Of a stretch of 64,000 bases of DNA, positions 25,959 to 36,599 are shown in pieces. The position numbers and the translations under genes were made by a program. This DNA is from Nymphaea colorata. Taxonomy: Eukaryota; Streptophyta; Magnoliopsida; Nymphaeales; Nymphaeaceae. Each line of letters starts with the position of its first letter. The first letter of the stretch is position 1. The stretch covers positions 12,596,571-12,660,570 of the forward strand of contig NC_045138.2 in NCBI RefSeq assembly GCF_008831285.2, read 5' to 3'. The notes under the pieces are model-generated. The model made no database searches. It was not told the DNA's origin and saw nothing but the letters and a program-made list of their open reading frames with translations.

Positions 25959-27099
25959 GATGCCTCTAACTAGGCTTTCTGAAAGTAGATTGGTTTGGTA
26001 CGATTAGGCGTTCCATCTCCTCTAGCTATCACTTATAATTTCTTTTGAGAGTTCTTGCTTAATAGCTCCTCTTGTGACTTGATTTTCTTTCTCTAAACGA
26101 CATGTACTTCTAATAATTCATGCACCTAGTCTTCCAAGTAATCTATTTTCGGCTTTGAAGAAACTATTTCAATTTGTTCATTAATACCTGTAGGAGTGAA
26201 ATGGATCTCTCTTCAATTTGGCTCTTAAATGTAAATTAGAAGCATTTGTCATCAATGAGACATTGAAACCTGAGTTCCTTGCTTCTTTGTTTTAGCAAAA
26301 GATGATGGTAAGGAACTTTACCAAGACATACTTATAGGGATGCATGTCCTGAGAGGTCCAGTTTCTCATGTATTTGCATAATTATGTTTTGATTTAAACT
26401 ATATAATTTTTTTCTTCATTATTATATATATATATACATATATACACATCTTCTTTGTTGGTGGCTTTTTCATTACAAAATATAACTTGCCCAGTGATAA
26501 TTAGTAATCTTTTTAGGCTAAAATTGAGGTGACATTTTTGCACTTAATTCCCCAAAAATTTTATGTGCCATTATTTGTATGCTTTTTTGAAGCTAAATTG
26601 ATAATTGAAAAGGCAATGTTGAATTTGGAAATAACAAATAAAGTTAGGATTATTATGAAACCAAGAAGCACACCATCCAGTTTAGAAGACTTCATTGTCA
26701 TCAGCTTAAAGCTCTCGAGGACAATTACTGGTGATTGAGAGTCTTGTTTGGCGGCAAAATGGAGGCACTTATCATATAAAATTTATTTTGTTTTTTTTTT
26801 TCTATGTTTGGCTATGCAGTTACTCCTATTGAACACACAACATAAGAGTACAATTCCTTAAGATTTTTTTCCCTAAGATTTGAATGCAGAACAAGCATGT
26901 GAAATCCTTATATATATATATATATACACACAAAGTTCACATGTTGGTATTTGTTGAATAAACTACGTAAATCACATGCATTTAAAACTCAAATCATTTT
27001 GGTCAATCAATCAGTCAACTAACCGTTTGACAAAAAGTTTTAAAGTGGGAAAGTGCGAAGTACAAAAAGCCTATCACACCAATCTTTCTTTCTCACTTC
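25959..27099. other. AT-rich intergenic DNA with (TA)n runs
   Basis: Short TA tracts lie near 26424-26440 and 26910-26925. Frames such as 26529-26738 have no recognised domain. Nothing else is supported. Confidence 0.5.
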
Positions 27100-27883
27100 A
27101 TCTTTGATAACACACCCCCCTCCTTGTCTCTTGCACATTGATAAAAAGTCTTCAAATTTTCCCATCTATACCAAGAAATATACTTTGAAAAAAAAAAAAG
27201 CAAGGTTTGACACTTTCATATATTTAATTTTTTTGGCGGAATTGTGACAGTTTTTTTTTTTTTTTGTGTTTGGGGGGTGGGGGAAGGCGATCGATTTTTT
27301 TTTTTTTAACTTTTATTTTGAAAAACATGGAGCAGACATTGAATGAGAATTATCTGCTTTGTCAATTCCATGTTGTTTTCATTGTGGAAATTAAAATCAC
27401 AAATGTAAAGATTAAGTTACTGTTTCAAGTGTCAAACATACCCCTTAAAAGACAAGGGGTTCGGCTTAAGGAAACTCATTTATTTCTCTCTCTCACTCTC
27501 ACACATCTTTTGAAGAGTATTTGTAACTATTGAATTTGAATTATAACTTAATTTTCATCATTTGATCTCTCTCTAAAGTCAATGATGCATATGATTCACA
27601 TCAAATCTAGTGTACGAGGGTCTCTATCCAATGCATTGGTTAGTAGTGATTAAACACACTGCCTGGTATATCACATCGGGTGATGTGATATGTAGCTCAA
27701 TCCACCCCCACCTTGTCTCTTGCATTGGTAAAACCTCTGCAAATTTCTCCGTCTATACCAAGAAATATACTTCGAAAAACATGCAAGATTTTACACTTTC
27801 ATGTATTTAATTTCTTTGGCGGCCCATGAGAATGGGGGCGATGGCCTCCTCGTAGCAAAGTTGGTGGGGGTAAGGCGGCCGAA

Positions 27884-27888
<5 letters not shown>

Positions 27889-27943
<55 letters not shown>
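27889..27943. repeat. (TA)n microsatellite
   Basis: About 55 bases of TA repeat inside the second copy of the tandem unit. The first copy has poly-T at the matching place. Confidence 0.9.
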
Positions 27944-27945
<2 letters not shown>

Positions 27946-28212
27946 AAAAACATGGAGTGGACTTTGAATGAGAACTATCTGGTTCGTCAATTCCATGGAG
28001 TTTACATGGTGTAAATTAAAATCACAAATGTAAAAGCTAAGTTATTGTTTCAAGAGTTAAAAATACCCTTGAAACTCATTTATTTGTCCCTTTTCCTCTC
28101 TCCTCTCTTGAAGGGAAGTGTATTTCATACTATTGAAAATTAGTTTGACTTGTAACTTAATTTTCATCATTTCATCTCTTTGAAATCAATTATGCATATG
28201 ACTCTCATCAAA

Positions 28213-28338
28213 CCGTAGCCGAGCTAAGATTTTTCATCAGCACTTGTGTAGGTGATAAGGTTAACACATTATAACTGAATTTTTGAAGGGCTGGTGTGGG
28301 CAATGGCCCACCCCAGCCAACGAGTAGCTCCGCTACTG
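28213..28338. mobile_element. Small hAT-type insertion in copy 2 of the tandem unit
   Basis: The left end CCGTAGCCGAGCTA and the reverse complement of the right end, CAGTAGCGGAGCTA, are inverted repeats. The flanks TCATCAAA (28205-28212) and CGATCAAA (28339-28346) agree at 6 of 8 bases. Copy 1 of the tandem unit has an uninterrupted CACATCAAATCTAGTG at the matching place, which serves as the empty site. Confidence 0.7.
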
Positions 28339-28639
28339 CGATCAAATCTGCTCAATGATGGTCTCCATCCAATGCATTGGGCTGGTATGGTTAAACACAT
28401 TGCCCTGTACATTACATCGGGTGATATGATGTATAGTTCAATCTTGACTAAATGCTTTCATCATTCCTTTTTTTATTATCAATTTAAAGAAAAAAAATGG
28501 ATGCATTTAATGACCCATAGAAAATTTAACGGGACTTATATGCAAACAGGTAACCTCAGTTTAGCCTAAAAAATTACTAGACAAACTATATTTTGACGAA
28601 AAAACGACACAACAAAGAAAACGTACGTATGTGTGTGTG

Positions 28640-28719
28640 TCTATATATATATATATATATGAAACAATGAAGAAAATTTTATATACTTCAAAACACAATA
28701 TAATTATGCAAAATCGATG

Positions 28720-28751
<32 letters not shown>

Positions 28752-28878
28752 TTACCATGGTTAACAATCTCATTCTTGGGTAAATGCTTTTAGCTACCGC
28801 TGTTGTAGTCAGTTTCTTGCGTTTTTATCTAGGTTCAAACTGTGAATAAAAACACATACCTTATGTTGCCACAGTTTG

Positions 28879-28926
<48 letters not shown>
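28640..28926. repeat. Cluster of microsatellites: (TA)n, (GA)n, (TA)n
   Basis: A TA run lies at about 28643-28660, an uninterrupted GA run at about 28723-28751 and a longer TA run at about 28880-28926, separated by ordinary AT-rich sequence. The frames through them encode only repeats. Confidence 0.85.
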
Positions 28927-28929
<3 letters not shown>

Positions 28930-29464
28930 AGTAAAAGATAATTATGGATGTTTTCAACTAACCAATTATCGCTAATTTACCAAATCTAGGTACCAAAATA
29001 TCACATGATTATCTAAAAAAGTAGACAGCCTTTCATCCATGCAACAAAAATTGAGATCTAAAACTGTTTCAAAATAACTTGCACCACTGATGCATCTGAA
29101 AATACATTTCACCGTAGAATCGATATCCTTCATTCAATAATTGGAGGCAACAATGGGTCTTTAAAGCTTGGACCTTAGGCATCTTTGGATTGTCAGTCAG
29201 CCGAAGGGTTTCAATAGGACAGGATAAGAAGTGAGCAAATCCTCGCCAAGATAAAAGGAAGCTTAAACATGTTACTTGTGAAACCACAGCTTATATATAT
29301 ATATGAAGTTAAATGCCACTTAGAATTCTGAATCTTGAGAACTAGTTTGGATGACTAAAGGACTTTTACCAGCCTTTTTCATGCCTGAAAATTGTGTGCT
29401 TCTGTTAGGATAAATGAAAAGTGTTTGGTAGGCTTGGCATTTGAGTTACAAGTGCTAGTACATT
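28927..29464. other. AT-rich intergenic DNA, nothing recognised
   Basis: No supported gene or repeat boundary. The frame at 29069-29287 (minus) has no recognised domain. Confidence 0.5.
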
Positions 29465-29979
29465 TAGGGCTGCACAAGAGCCAAAATCGAGCAATGTCGA
29501 CTCGTCTTGACTTACAAGCTTGAGCTTGGGATCAGGTTGAACTCAAATTGAGCTCCATAGAATAGGCACGAGCTCGACTTGATGAGACAACGTTGAGCTT
29601 GACTCGCTTAACTCGTTTCTGTTAACTTAACATATCTCATTTCTTTCAACTCGTTGATTTGTTTAACTGGTTTCTTTTAACTAATCAATTATGAAGGACC
29701 ATCTAAAATCCCCAAAGAAAAAAAGAATTCACGTATTCTGCATCTGAATATCCCTTAAAGCAAACCTTAGCAACAAAAAATATTTCATCCACAACACATT
29801 TATGTAGTTAAGCCAAGCCCAGTTTAAACTAGTCAAGTTCTTACAACTCAAATTAGACTTATTTATCATTTTGAATATAAATTTAAACTTGATTTGGGTT
29901 CGTTTGTAAACGAGTTGAACTCCAGTTTTTACAAAGTGAGTTTGAGTCAAGCTCAAATTGGCTCCATTGTGCAGCCCTA
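29465..29979. mobile_element. hAT-type MITE (TAGGGCTGCACAA ends)
   Basis: The left end TAGGGCTGCACAAGAGCC and right end GGCTCCATTGTGCAGCCCTA are near-perfect inverted repeats. The flanks AGTACATT (29457-29464) and TTTACATT (29980-29987) agree at 6 of 8 bases. The 515-bp body is rich in GAGCTTGA/CTCAACTT words and has no coding capacity. Confidence 0.75.
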
Positions 29980-30386
29980 TTTACATTACAATAAAGCTAG
30001 CTTATGGCCACGGTCGATGCCCAAGGTAATGGCTACTGCATAGTTAAGGATATTGTTACTCAAATCGACAAATCTAAAAATGTGGTTTTTTTAATTATTT
30101 GGTACAATTTTTTTTTTTGTGTAGGGTGGGGGGGGGGGTTCAAGAAGGTCTGCACTCTGCAGAAAGGGGTGAGGTGCATGTTCTTGTGAATAGTGCGCCT
30201 CGTGACTAAGTCTCCAACTTATTTATTTTTAGTTAAGAAAGGGGTGCAGCATAGTTAGCAAACTCGGCAGACTGACTTGGCAATCACTCAGTGGCAAATC
30301 AGGCCATGAGTCAAGCCTTTTGCCTGACTCACACTGACTCGGCCAGAGTTGGCCCTGAGTTGCCCTTGGCTCACCTAAAATCACGC

Positions 30387-30905
30387 AATTCAGCTGCAGT
30401 AAAATTACACTATGGTTATTTTAATACTTAACCCAGTCGATGAGTCAACTTGTTGATCCAGTGACTTGATCATTTGCAGATCCGAGTCAAAGTCATGGGT
30501 TTGTCAACTAAATGCGTGAGTGAAGCGAGCCGAAGGCTTTTCCCTCTTTTGGGAAATCAAAAGAGGAAAACGTCGCCACACTTTTGCCACTTGCTGCTTG
30601 CTGCTACCGAAGGAAAATCTCTTGATTCACGCCAGACTCAGCCCCGACTTGCCCGAAATTGCCTAATTTAGCTGCAGTAAAAATATACTATGGTTATTTG
30701 AATGCTTGACCCCAACAGCGAGTCAACTCACTGCTCTAGTGACCTAATAATCTAGGAGTCCGAGTCGTAGGTTTGTCAACTATGGGCATGAGCGACCAGA
30801 ACCGAGGGCTTTTTTTTCTTTTGGGGAAAGAGGAAAAATTCACCACACGTTTGCCACTAGCTGTTGGCGAAGAAATGCCACCTTTATGGCTGCCCGCTGC
30901 TTCTC
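30387..30905. repeat. Tandem duplication, 278-bp unit
   Basis: AATTCAGCTGCAGTAAAA (30387) recurs as AATTTAGCTGCAGTAAAA (30665). In each copy it is followed by CTATGGTTATTT, GAGTCAACT, GTCC or ATCC plus GAGTC, GTTTGTCAACTA, AGGGCTTTT or AGGCTTTT, and CGCCACAC or CACCACAC plus TTTGCCACT. A related piece (GGAAAATTCACCACACTTTTGCC) recurs at about 54455, next to another LINE remnant, so the unit is a dispersed repeat. Confidence 0.65.
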
Positions 30906-30916
30906 GTCAATAAATT

Positions 30917-31496
30917 GTGAAAACTTGGCTCATCCTTCGCGTTTTTGAGCTCATCTCTGGTCTTTCTATTAATCCCTCCAAGTGTCACATTTCTCTCATT
31001 CACGCGGATCCAACCACGGTGCTTCTTGCGGAAGCTTGTTTTTGGTGTAAGGATACTGGTCTGCTCATGGACTACTTGGGTCTTCAGATTACATTGTCAC
31101 CTCCTACGCCCTCCTTTTGGGATGGAATGGAGCAGAAGTTGTTGGATCACCTCCATTGTTGAGAAGAAAAGTTGTTTTCCCTCTCCGGACGTATTATCCT
31201 TGCTAAACATTATCTTGCGTTTGTCTTCCTTCATGCCTTGGCTGTATTTCGACCTTTTATGGTTGTACTAAAAAGGGTTGATAAAATCATTCGTAATTTT
31301 ATTTGGCATGGTGATCGTAATTCAGATTGCCTTGTGCGTTGGGATGTGGTTGTCCTTCTGTGTCTTCTTGGGTGTGCTGGGGTGACCAACCTTAGTCAGA
31401 CGTGTGAATCTTTTTTATGTTCTTAGTGGTGGCATTTAACAACTGATCTTTCTCTCATCTCCTTTTTCATTTGTTCCAAATATGACCTGTCTTCCG
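30917..31496 (+). pseudogene. LINE ORF2 remnant 1, C-terminal part of reverse transcriptase and linker
   Basis: The broken frame contains ELISGLSINPSKC, YLGLQITLSPP, SLSGRIILAKHYL and IIRNFIWHGD, the conserved order of the RT thumb and post-RT region in plant L1-type LINEs (GLxINxxKS, YLGxP, LSxAGRxxLIKSVL, FLWxG). There are frameshifts and stops. The same LINE continues beyond the inserted PIF/Harbinger-like element at 32805. The 5' part, including endonuclease and catalytic RT motifs, is missing. Confidence 0.75.
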
Positions 31497-31499
31497 TTA

Positions 31500-32801
31500 G
31501 GGCCCGTTTGATTGTAGAGAAAAAAATGGGTGGAGCGGTTGAAATACGTACGGGCGAGTGAAATTTCATCCGCCCGACACAGAAACCATCAAACGGGGTG
31601 AAATTTCACCCGGTTTACGATAAAGTGAGCGGGTGAAATTTCACCCGCTCGACATTTTCCTTTCGAGCGTCTTCCTCCGCAGTCGATAATGGATGTGCAG
31701 TCGTGAGCCTTTCTCGTCTTCTCTCTCTTCCGGTGAAAATTCCAGCAAGCAGCAGACACATTGGTGGCAACCCATGGACAAGCGGTCATTTTTTGCCATT
31801 GATCGAAGGCCTCCGCCTGAGCGGCAGTGGCCGGACGGCAGCAAGCTGCCCTTTTTCAGGAGTCCCGGCCATGGCAGAACCACCCTCACGACTGTGGCAG
31901 CTGCTACAAAGATGAAAAGGACTCTTTTTACTGCCGCTGCTACTGTTGCTTCTGTGCGACCTCTGACGAGAGAAAGCAAGAAGATCTGAACTCTTTGGTT
32001 TTCAAGCTTTGTTGAGAGGGCGGCTGAAGCGAGCCATCCTTTCACTCTTCCTTTGTAGACGATAAACATTTTTTGGGTTCACTGTTGATCTTCATATGAA
32101 CATTCGACAAGCTTTGCTAATGTCCCAAAATGTTTATCATTTGTAGAGTTATGTCGCAAAATTCCGACAGAAAATGATAAACATTTTCTGGGTTCCCCAC
32201 CGATGTGTACATGGACAACGTCCTCCTTGACGTTTATGTCAAGCGCATTTGCCTTCGCCGCGACGAAATGCCCTAGAAAGACGTCGTCTCTTGGACTACC
32301 ATCATTTCTGGGTGCGCTGGCAAAGGGCTCCATGGAGAGTCCTTTTCCTGTTTCAGAGATATGCTCCGCTCCGGCATCTCTGTTAATGAGTTCGCTTTGA
32401 CTATAGTGCTTCGTGCTTGCTTGGATGCGTTTCTGGTGAGGGAAGGCGTGCAGGTGCATGGCATGATGCTCAAGGCATCGGCGGCGATGCCGAGCTTGTG
32501 CGTGGATAACGTTTTGGAAGATCATCTTCTAATTTATTCCCACGTCAAATTGGGGAGGGGAAGAAAAAAAACAATATTTACCTTGTTAAATTTTTCCTAT
32601 GCATCAAACATGGTTAAACTTACCAAGTTAAATACTTCCTTTGCATCAAACAAGGTTAAATTTACCACGTTAAATTCTTTTAGTGAATCAAACATGGCCT
32701 CAGATTGGAAGAGGGAGAAATTTCATCCTATAAATTTTTCCACAAAAATTTACCATGGTAAATTTACCACGTTAAATTTTACCCGACAATCAAATGGGCC
32801 C
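31500..32801. mobile_element. PIF/Harbinger-like non-autonomous element with captured gene sequence (Pack-type)
   Basis: Terminal inverted repeats GGGCCCGTTTGATTGT and, on the other strand at the right end, GGGCCCATTTGATTGT are flanked on both sides by TTA (31497-31499 and 32802-32804), the target preference of PIF/Harbinger. Short motifs repeat near each end: GTGAAATTTCACCCG at left and GTTAAATTTACCACGTTAAAT at right. The middle, 31.65-32.52 kb, is GC-richer and not transposon-like; part is a PPR gene fragment. No transposase is present. The element interrupts a LINE ORF2, which resumes immediately after it. Confidence 0.75.
32202..32518 (+). pseudogene. Captured fragment of a PLS-class pentatricopeptide-repeat (PPR) protein gene
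   Basis: The frame reads DVYMDNVLLDVYVKR, DEMP, one stop, KDVVSWTTIISGCAGKG, GESFSCFRDMLRSGISVNEF, LTIVLRAC, then GVQVHGMMLKAS. This is the diagnostic sequence order of plant PLS-type PPR proteins (VSWTT.ISG, F..M...G...NEFT...VL.AC, G.Q.HG..LK). PPR proteins bind organellar RNA. Here only about two to three repeats are present, with one in-frame stop and no start, so it is a captured exon piece. Its reading direction is the plus strand. The donor gene must lie elsewhere in the genome. Confidence 0.75.
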
Positions 32802-32804
32802 TTA

Positions 32805-33469
32805 GTGATTGAAATATTTCTATCTCTCACGCCTTTCCTTTACACTTTTGGTGTGACCTGCTTTCTGCCTTTTTCCTTTTCCTCCCCCTTGCTTAGCTCC
32901 CTCCGCTCATGATCTTGGCCTCTTTTGCGCTCTCATGATTTCACTTTTTCTTCTTGTTATCTAGCCTCCTTTGGTTTTTTTCGTTATGTCGCTCCCACCC
33001 CGGTTCCTTTGGTCTATTGGTCCTTCTTTTCGTGCCATTGCTTTTACCTAACTTCTTCTTGCTGGTGACATCAATACTTTTGACAACTTATAGTGCCTTG
33101 GTATTAGTTTAGCTAACCAATGTCGCATCTGTCTCACCACGGCTGAGTCTCGGGTTTACCGTTTTACCTCATTTCCTTTCTTCTATAGTGTTCTTGTCTC
33201 TTTTGTCTTTTTTTTGTTAGTAACCTTTCAAACTCATCGTCCATTCGTCTTTTTTTTTTCTCTTTTATGCTTACTCCCATCTGCCTTTTTTTTGAGGTCG
33301 TGTCTGGAGGTTATGGTTCATTTCCTCTTGGTGACCCTTTTGGGATGAGCGCAACAATAGGGTCTTCAAGGACACCTTCTCATCGTCAGAGTCTGTGGCA
33401 CGCCTTGTGTAGAGGGATGTCCACTTTGCTATTCGGTTATGGCACCGTCCTTCGTCTACTGTTGGGTGA
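32805..33469 (+). pseudogene. LINE ORF2 remnant 1, zinc-binding C-terminus (zf-RVT) after the inserted element
   Basis: The recognisable pieces are FLWSIGPSFRAIAFT, LLAGDINTFDNLxCLGISLANQC, CRICLTTAES and finally FWDERNNRVFKDTFSSSES with RLWHRPSSTV and a TGA at 33467-33469. They match the zf-RVT domain (Cys-x2-Cys) and the W..RN.R.F tail typical of plant LINE ORF2. Joined with 30917-31496 they form one LINE C-terminus split by the element at 31500-32801. Several frameshifts are visible, so it is dead. Confidence 0.65.
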
Positions 33470-33587
33470 CTCTATTGTCCTGTCTGTCCACTCCTTCTAC
33501 ACCGGTCTTATTTGTTTTATTGTACTGCTAACTTGTATATTTCGTTCTTCTTTTTGTTTTTGCGGTTTGTTCGGGATTTTTATCAGC

Positions 33588-33640
33588 TTTCTCTCTCTCT
33601 CTCTCTCTCTCTCCCCCCCCCCCCCTCTCTATGCCTTAAG
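33588..33640. repeat. (CT)n / poly-C low-complexity tract after the LINE stop
   Basis: A CT run is followed by a C run and a further CT run within the presumed LINE 3' UTR. Confidence 0.8.
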
Positions 33641-33940
33641 AGCTTGAGCGGCTGAGCCACCACCCTGCCTTTCTCAATCATCAAGATTTCGAGGGGGAAG
33701 CAATTCATATCTCTCTCTCTCTGGGCATTGAGGGATGGGTTATCGCCAAAGGTCATTGTGCCCCTAGAATTCCCCTTCATATAAAACCAATTTGTGAGAT
33801 TCTTTCTTTGTTGATGGAGCATTCTGCAGTTTCTGGTATTTTTTTTTTGCTTTCATTGAATCTTTGCAATGTTTTTGCTCTCTTATTGAGGCTCTGGTCT
33901 TTCATTCTTGTGCCCTTTTGGTACTTTACACTTTTGCTCT

Positions 33941-34008
33941 CTTATTAAATTCTTTAGTTAATTCACTTTTTTGCCTTATTAAATTCTTTAGTTAATTCAC
34001 TTTTTTGG
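33941..34008. repeat. 34-bp tandem duplication
   Basis: The unit beginning CTTATTAAATTCTTTAG occurs twice with period 34 (33941-33974 and 33975-34008), essentially unchanged. Confidence 0.85.
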
Positions 34009-34416
34009 AATACACAGTGCGTCCAACTTGATTGAAGTTGCTTGAATGATGTAACTTCTTTGGTGTTGGATTGTCCTTTTTCATAAATGTCTTTATTTTT
34101 TTCCATCAAATTTTTTATTTACGTAGCAATCTAAACAACATGTACATATATCTACTTTTCCTTTTAGTTACTAACCGATTGAGTGCCACCACTGGCCATG
34201 GCTACTTTCAATTACTTTGTTTAACTTCTCAATTATGACACACTACTCCAATTGGTCGAAGGGTTTCGTTGGCCCATCTACTAGGGTTCTGATTTGGGTG
34301 TTCCACTGTGGTGTCATTCCGTCCGTCGACCGCCGATGCGCCGGCGGTCGTCGAAGGTCTAACGGATTCTATGGAGTGCCAGATGGGCCGAGAGCTGGAC
34401 GAAAACGCGCTCATGC

Positions 34417-35425
34417 GTGGAAGACTTTCCCCCGCTGGTTGCGGAACAAAATAGAATGGTTCCAAATGCCCCTTCGTGGGCTTCAATGGTGGCGAGGAAT
34501 GGCGACATCTTGGAGGAATGCGAGCCTAAGCTTCAAATCAGAGAGGAGAAGAATGGGCAGAAGCACCTGTTCGTTACTAACAAAGCGTATGACCAACTCA
34601 AGAAACCATTTCAAAATACAGCAATTGCAACCCTCGCAAGTGGTGGTGGAAGGAACCGCTTGGACTTCACTGCACTCATGGCACTATGGCTAGCTATGCG
34701 AAATTTACGTTTCTCTTCCTCTGGAAAAGGGATTTTCCTCATACGTGCGTCATCGGAAGATGACATTCTTGCCATTACTGAACCTGCAAGATGGAAAATA
34801 GGAGGCTGGTTTCTGATCACCAACCGATGGAAACCTGGCTCTCCGCTTAAGATTAACGCCAAGAACAAGGTCTGTATCTGGATTAGGTTACCTGATTTAC
34901 CGACCTTGTTCTAGCAGACCAAGGTTTACAGAGACCTAGCGTCTCTGATGGGTCCTTCATTTATTCAGGCCGATGCTTTCACCAAGGACATGTCTCGCAT
35001 CCGAGTGGAAGACCATTGGGGTTCTTTCCTGTTTCAGAAGTCAAGTTAGTCCTAGAAGAAAACGATATTACAATGCAAGCGGTAGAATATGAAACTTGCA
35101 TCCGCGTTTGCTCTGAATGTGGCGCGACCAGCCACTTTAATTCTTCCTGTAATGTGAACAGAGAAGCAAAGCAAAGGACAATGCTAAGACCGTCCAGGTG
35201 GAAGGTGAGGGGTGGACGTCAGTGAAGATGCCCAAGAGGAAACAAGGCTATACCGTCAAGAAGGATGCAGGGGCTTAGTCGCTAAACAGATTTGGCTCCC
35301 TGCAAGTGGAAGGTGTTGGTGGCAGTGAGGAGATGGACCATCCAAATGCAGTCTCAATTACCATGTCATCTAATCAAGTTAGTAAAGAGGACGTTACGGA
35401 TTTGGGATCAGCTCTTCCCTTATGA
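34417..35425 (+). pseudogene. LINE remnant 2, ORF1 (gag-like, DUF4283 plus CCHC zinc knuckle)
   Basis: Starts MEDFPPLV. The first 166 codons are open and contain the DUF4283-type core (MALWLAMRNLR, IFLIRASSEDD, ARWKIGGWFLITNRW, VCIWIRLPDLP). A stop at 34912 and frameshifts follow. The next frame has CSECGATSHFNSSC, a Cys-x2-Cys-x4-His-x4-Cys knuckle as in plant LINE ORF1. Such proteins bind the LINE RNA. The last frame ends at TGA 35423-35425, which overlaps the ATG of ORF2 (35422) as ATGA. The order DUF4283, knuckle, then endonuclease identifies an L1-type plant LINE. Confidence 0.75.
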
Positions 35426-36599
35426 AAATACGATCATGGAATACTCGAGGACTAGCAAGGAAACTAGCCCAACGTGACTGTATTGATATTGTCAACAGAG
35501 TCCAGCCAGATGTGACTTTCTTCATTGATGCAGAACTCTCTTTTCACAGATTTTCAAAGTTCAGCAAAGTGTTTGACCATTACGATCAGTTGTCTAATCT
35601 GCAGCTGGATGGAAACTAGGCCACAATTTGGGCCCTTTGAAACCCAGTTGAAGTTGAGTTAATAGGGAAGCGCACCACTCTTCATTGGATAATCCTTTGG
35701 ATCAAACAGGTGAGAACAACTCAGATCTTTGAAATTGTTCGCATATACTTTACATCCAGATTTCAGGCATCAGTCATTGCAATTTTGTGAGTTGAGTCGT
35801 GGAGCTTGCCTACTTTCTCATTTGCATTGGTAACTTCAATTCGATTTGTGGTCTGTGGGAGAAAACAGGCAGAGCTTCAGCACTCGAAGCTTGTCTGACT
35901 ATCTCCCATTTTATTTCTTCACGCAACCTAGTTGCAATCTCCATCCCTGATTGAAAATTCACACGCACGAATAACAGAACAGCAAGAGTAGATGTCATGA
36001 GTAAACTCGACAGGTGTTTTGCCTCTACTAGTGTGCTTGATGACAGCATCTCACCCTTAAACTGGACGTGCTCCGTAGATCAACGTCAGATCATAGCCTG
36101 ATCTTCCTGAAGATCGAAAAGTACCACTCCCAAACAATTGGTAAGTCGGTTTTTTAGATATTTCAATTACTGGTTTCACCTTGCAGGTTGCAAAGATACG
36201 GGGAGGTTTTTGGTTGCCAGATGGTGAGATTGCTATCCAAATCAGATGTTCGACGAGAATTGAGAGCATGGAGCAGAAGTGATCAGAATAATCTGGATAA
36301 AATGATAGAGGCTGCGGGTTGAGATTAGGCAACCTTAATCGCGAAGTGAAAGAGGGGATGAGACGACTTTAGGGTGTGAGAGGTGTTTGAAGGCTGAACT
36401 CTAACAGACTTCTCTTATTGGAAGAAGATCAGATAACGCAAAAATCTAGGACTTGGATGCAAGGTGGGGATTTGAACAAACAAAGAAAAAAAAATCATGA
36501 TATGATTAAGAGCAGGCAAAGGAAGAAAATAATAGCCTCCATTGGATAAGGTGGAGCTGTTGTTAATGAAGCTGCATATATTTTTCATGCTTGCACCTA
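35422..36599 (+). pseudogene. LINE remnant 2, ORF2 5' part (endonuclease/exonuclease/phosphatase domain)
   Basis: Starts MKIRSWNTRGLARKL, the usual N-terminus of plant LINE ORF2, followed by PDVTFFIDAE (where the active-site QET is expected), then after frameshifts GNFNSICGLWEKTG (GDFN motif, Asp changed to Asn), SKLDRCFAS and finally WMQGGD and SRQRKKIIASI, the segment just before the RT domain. The text stops at 36599, the boundary of the gypsy element. The RT of what appears to be the same LINE resumes at 52899. Catalytic changes, stops and frameshifts show it is dead. Confidence 0.75.

Larger units (their letters stand above)
27100..28480. repeat. Tandem duplication of a roughly 0.6-kb unit, two copies plus part of a third
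   Basis: CCTTGTCTCTTGCA..TTG, CTATACCAAGAAATATACTT, TTGAAAAACATGGAG, CACAAATGTAAA and TAACTTAATTTTCATCATTT occur in the same order at 27.12-27.56 kb and again at 27.71-28.17 kb. ATCCAATGCATTGG..TTAAACACA..GCC and CATCGGGTGAT occur at 27.63 kb and 28.37 kb. The offset is about 590 bp at first and grows to about 740 bp because copy 2 contains a (TA)n tract and a small hAT-type insertion (28213-28338). No protein family is recognisable in the unit. Confidence 0.75.

Noticed and set aside
27100-28480. Repeats considered as a possible CRISPR-like or phased array
   Set aside because: The units are about 0.6 kb, only two to three in number, without short regular spacers, and the genome is eukaryotic.
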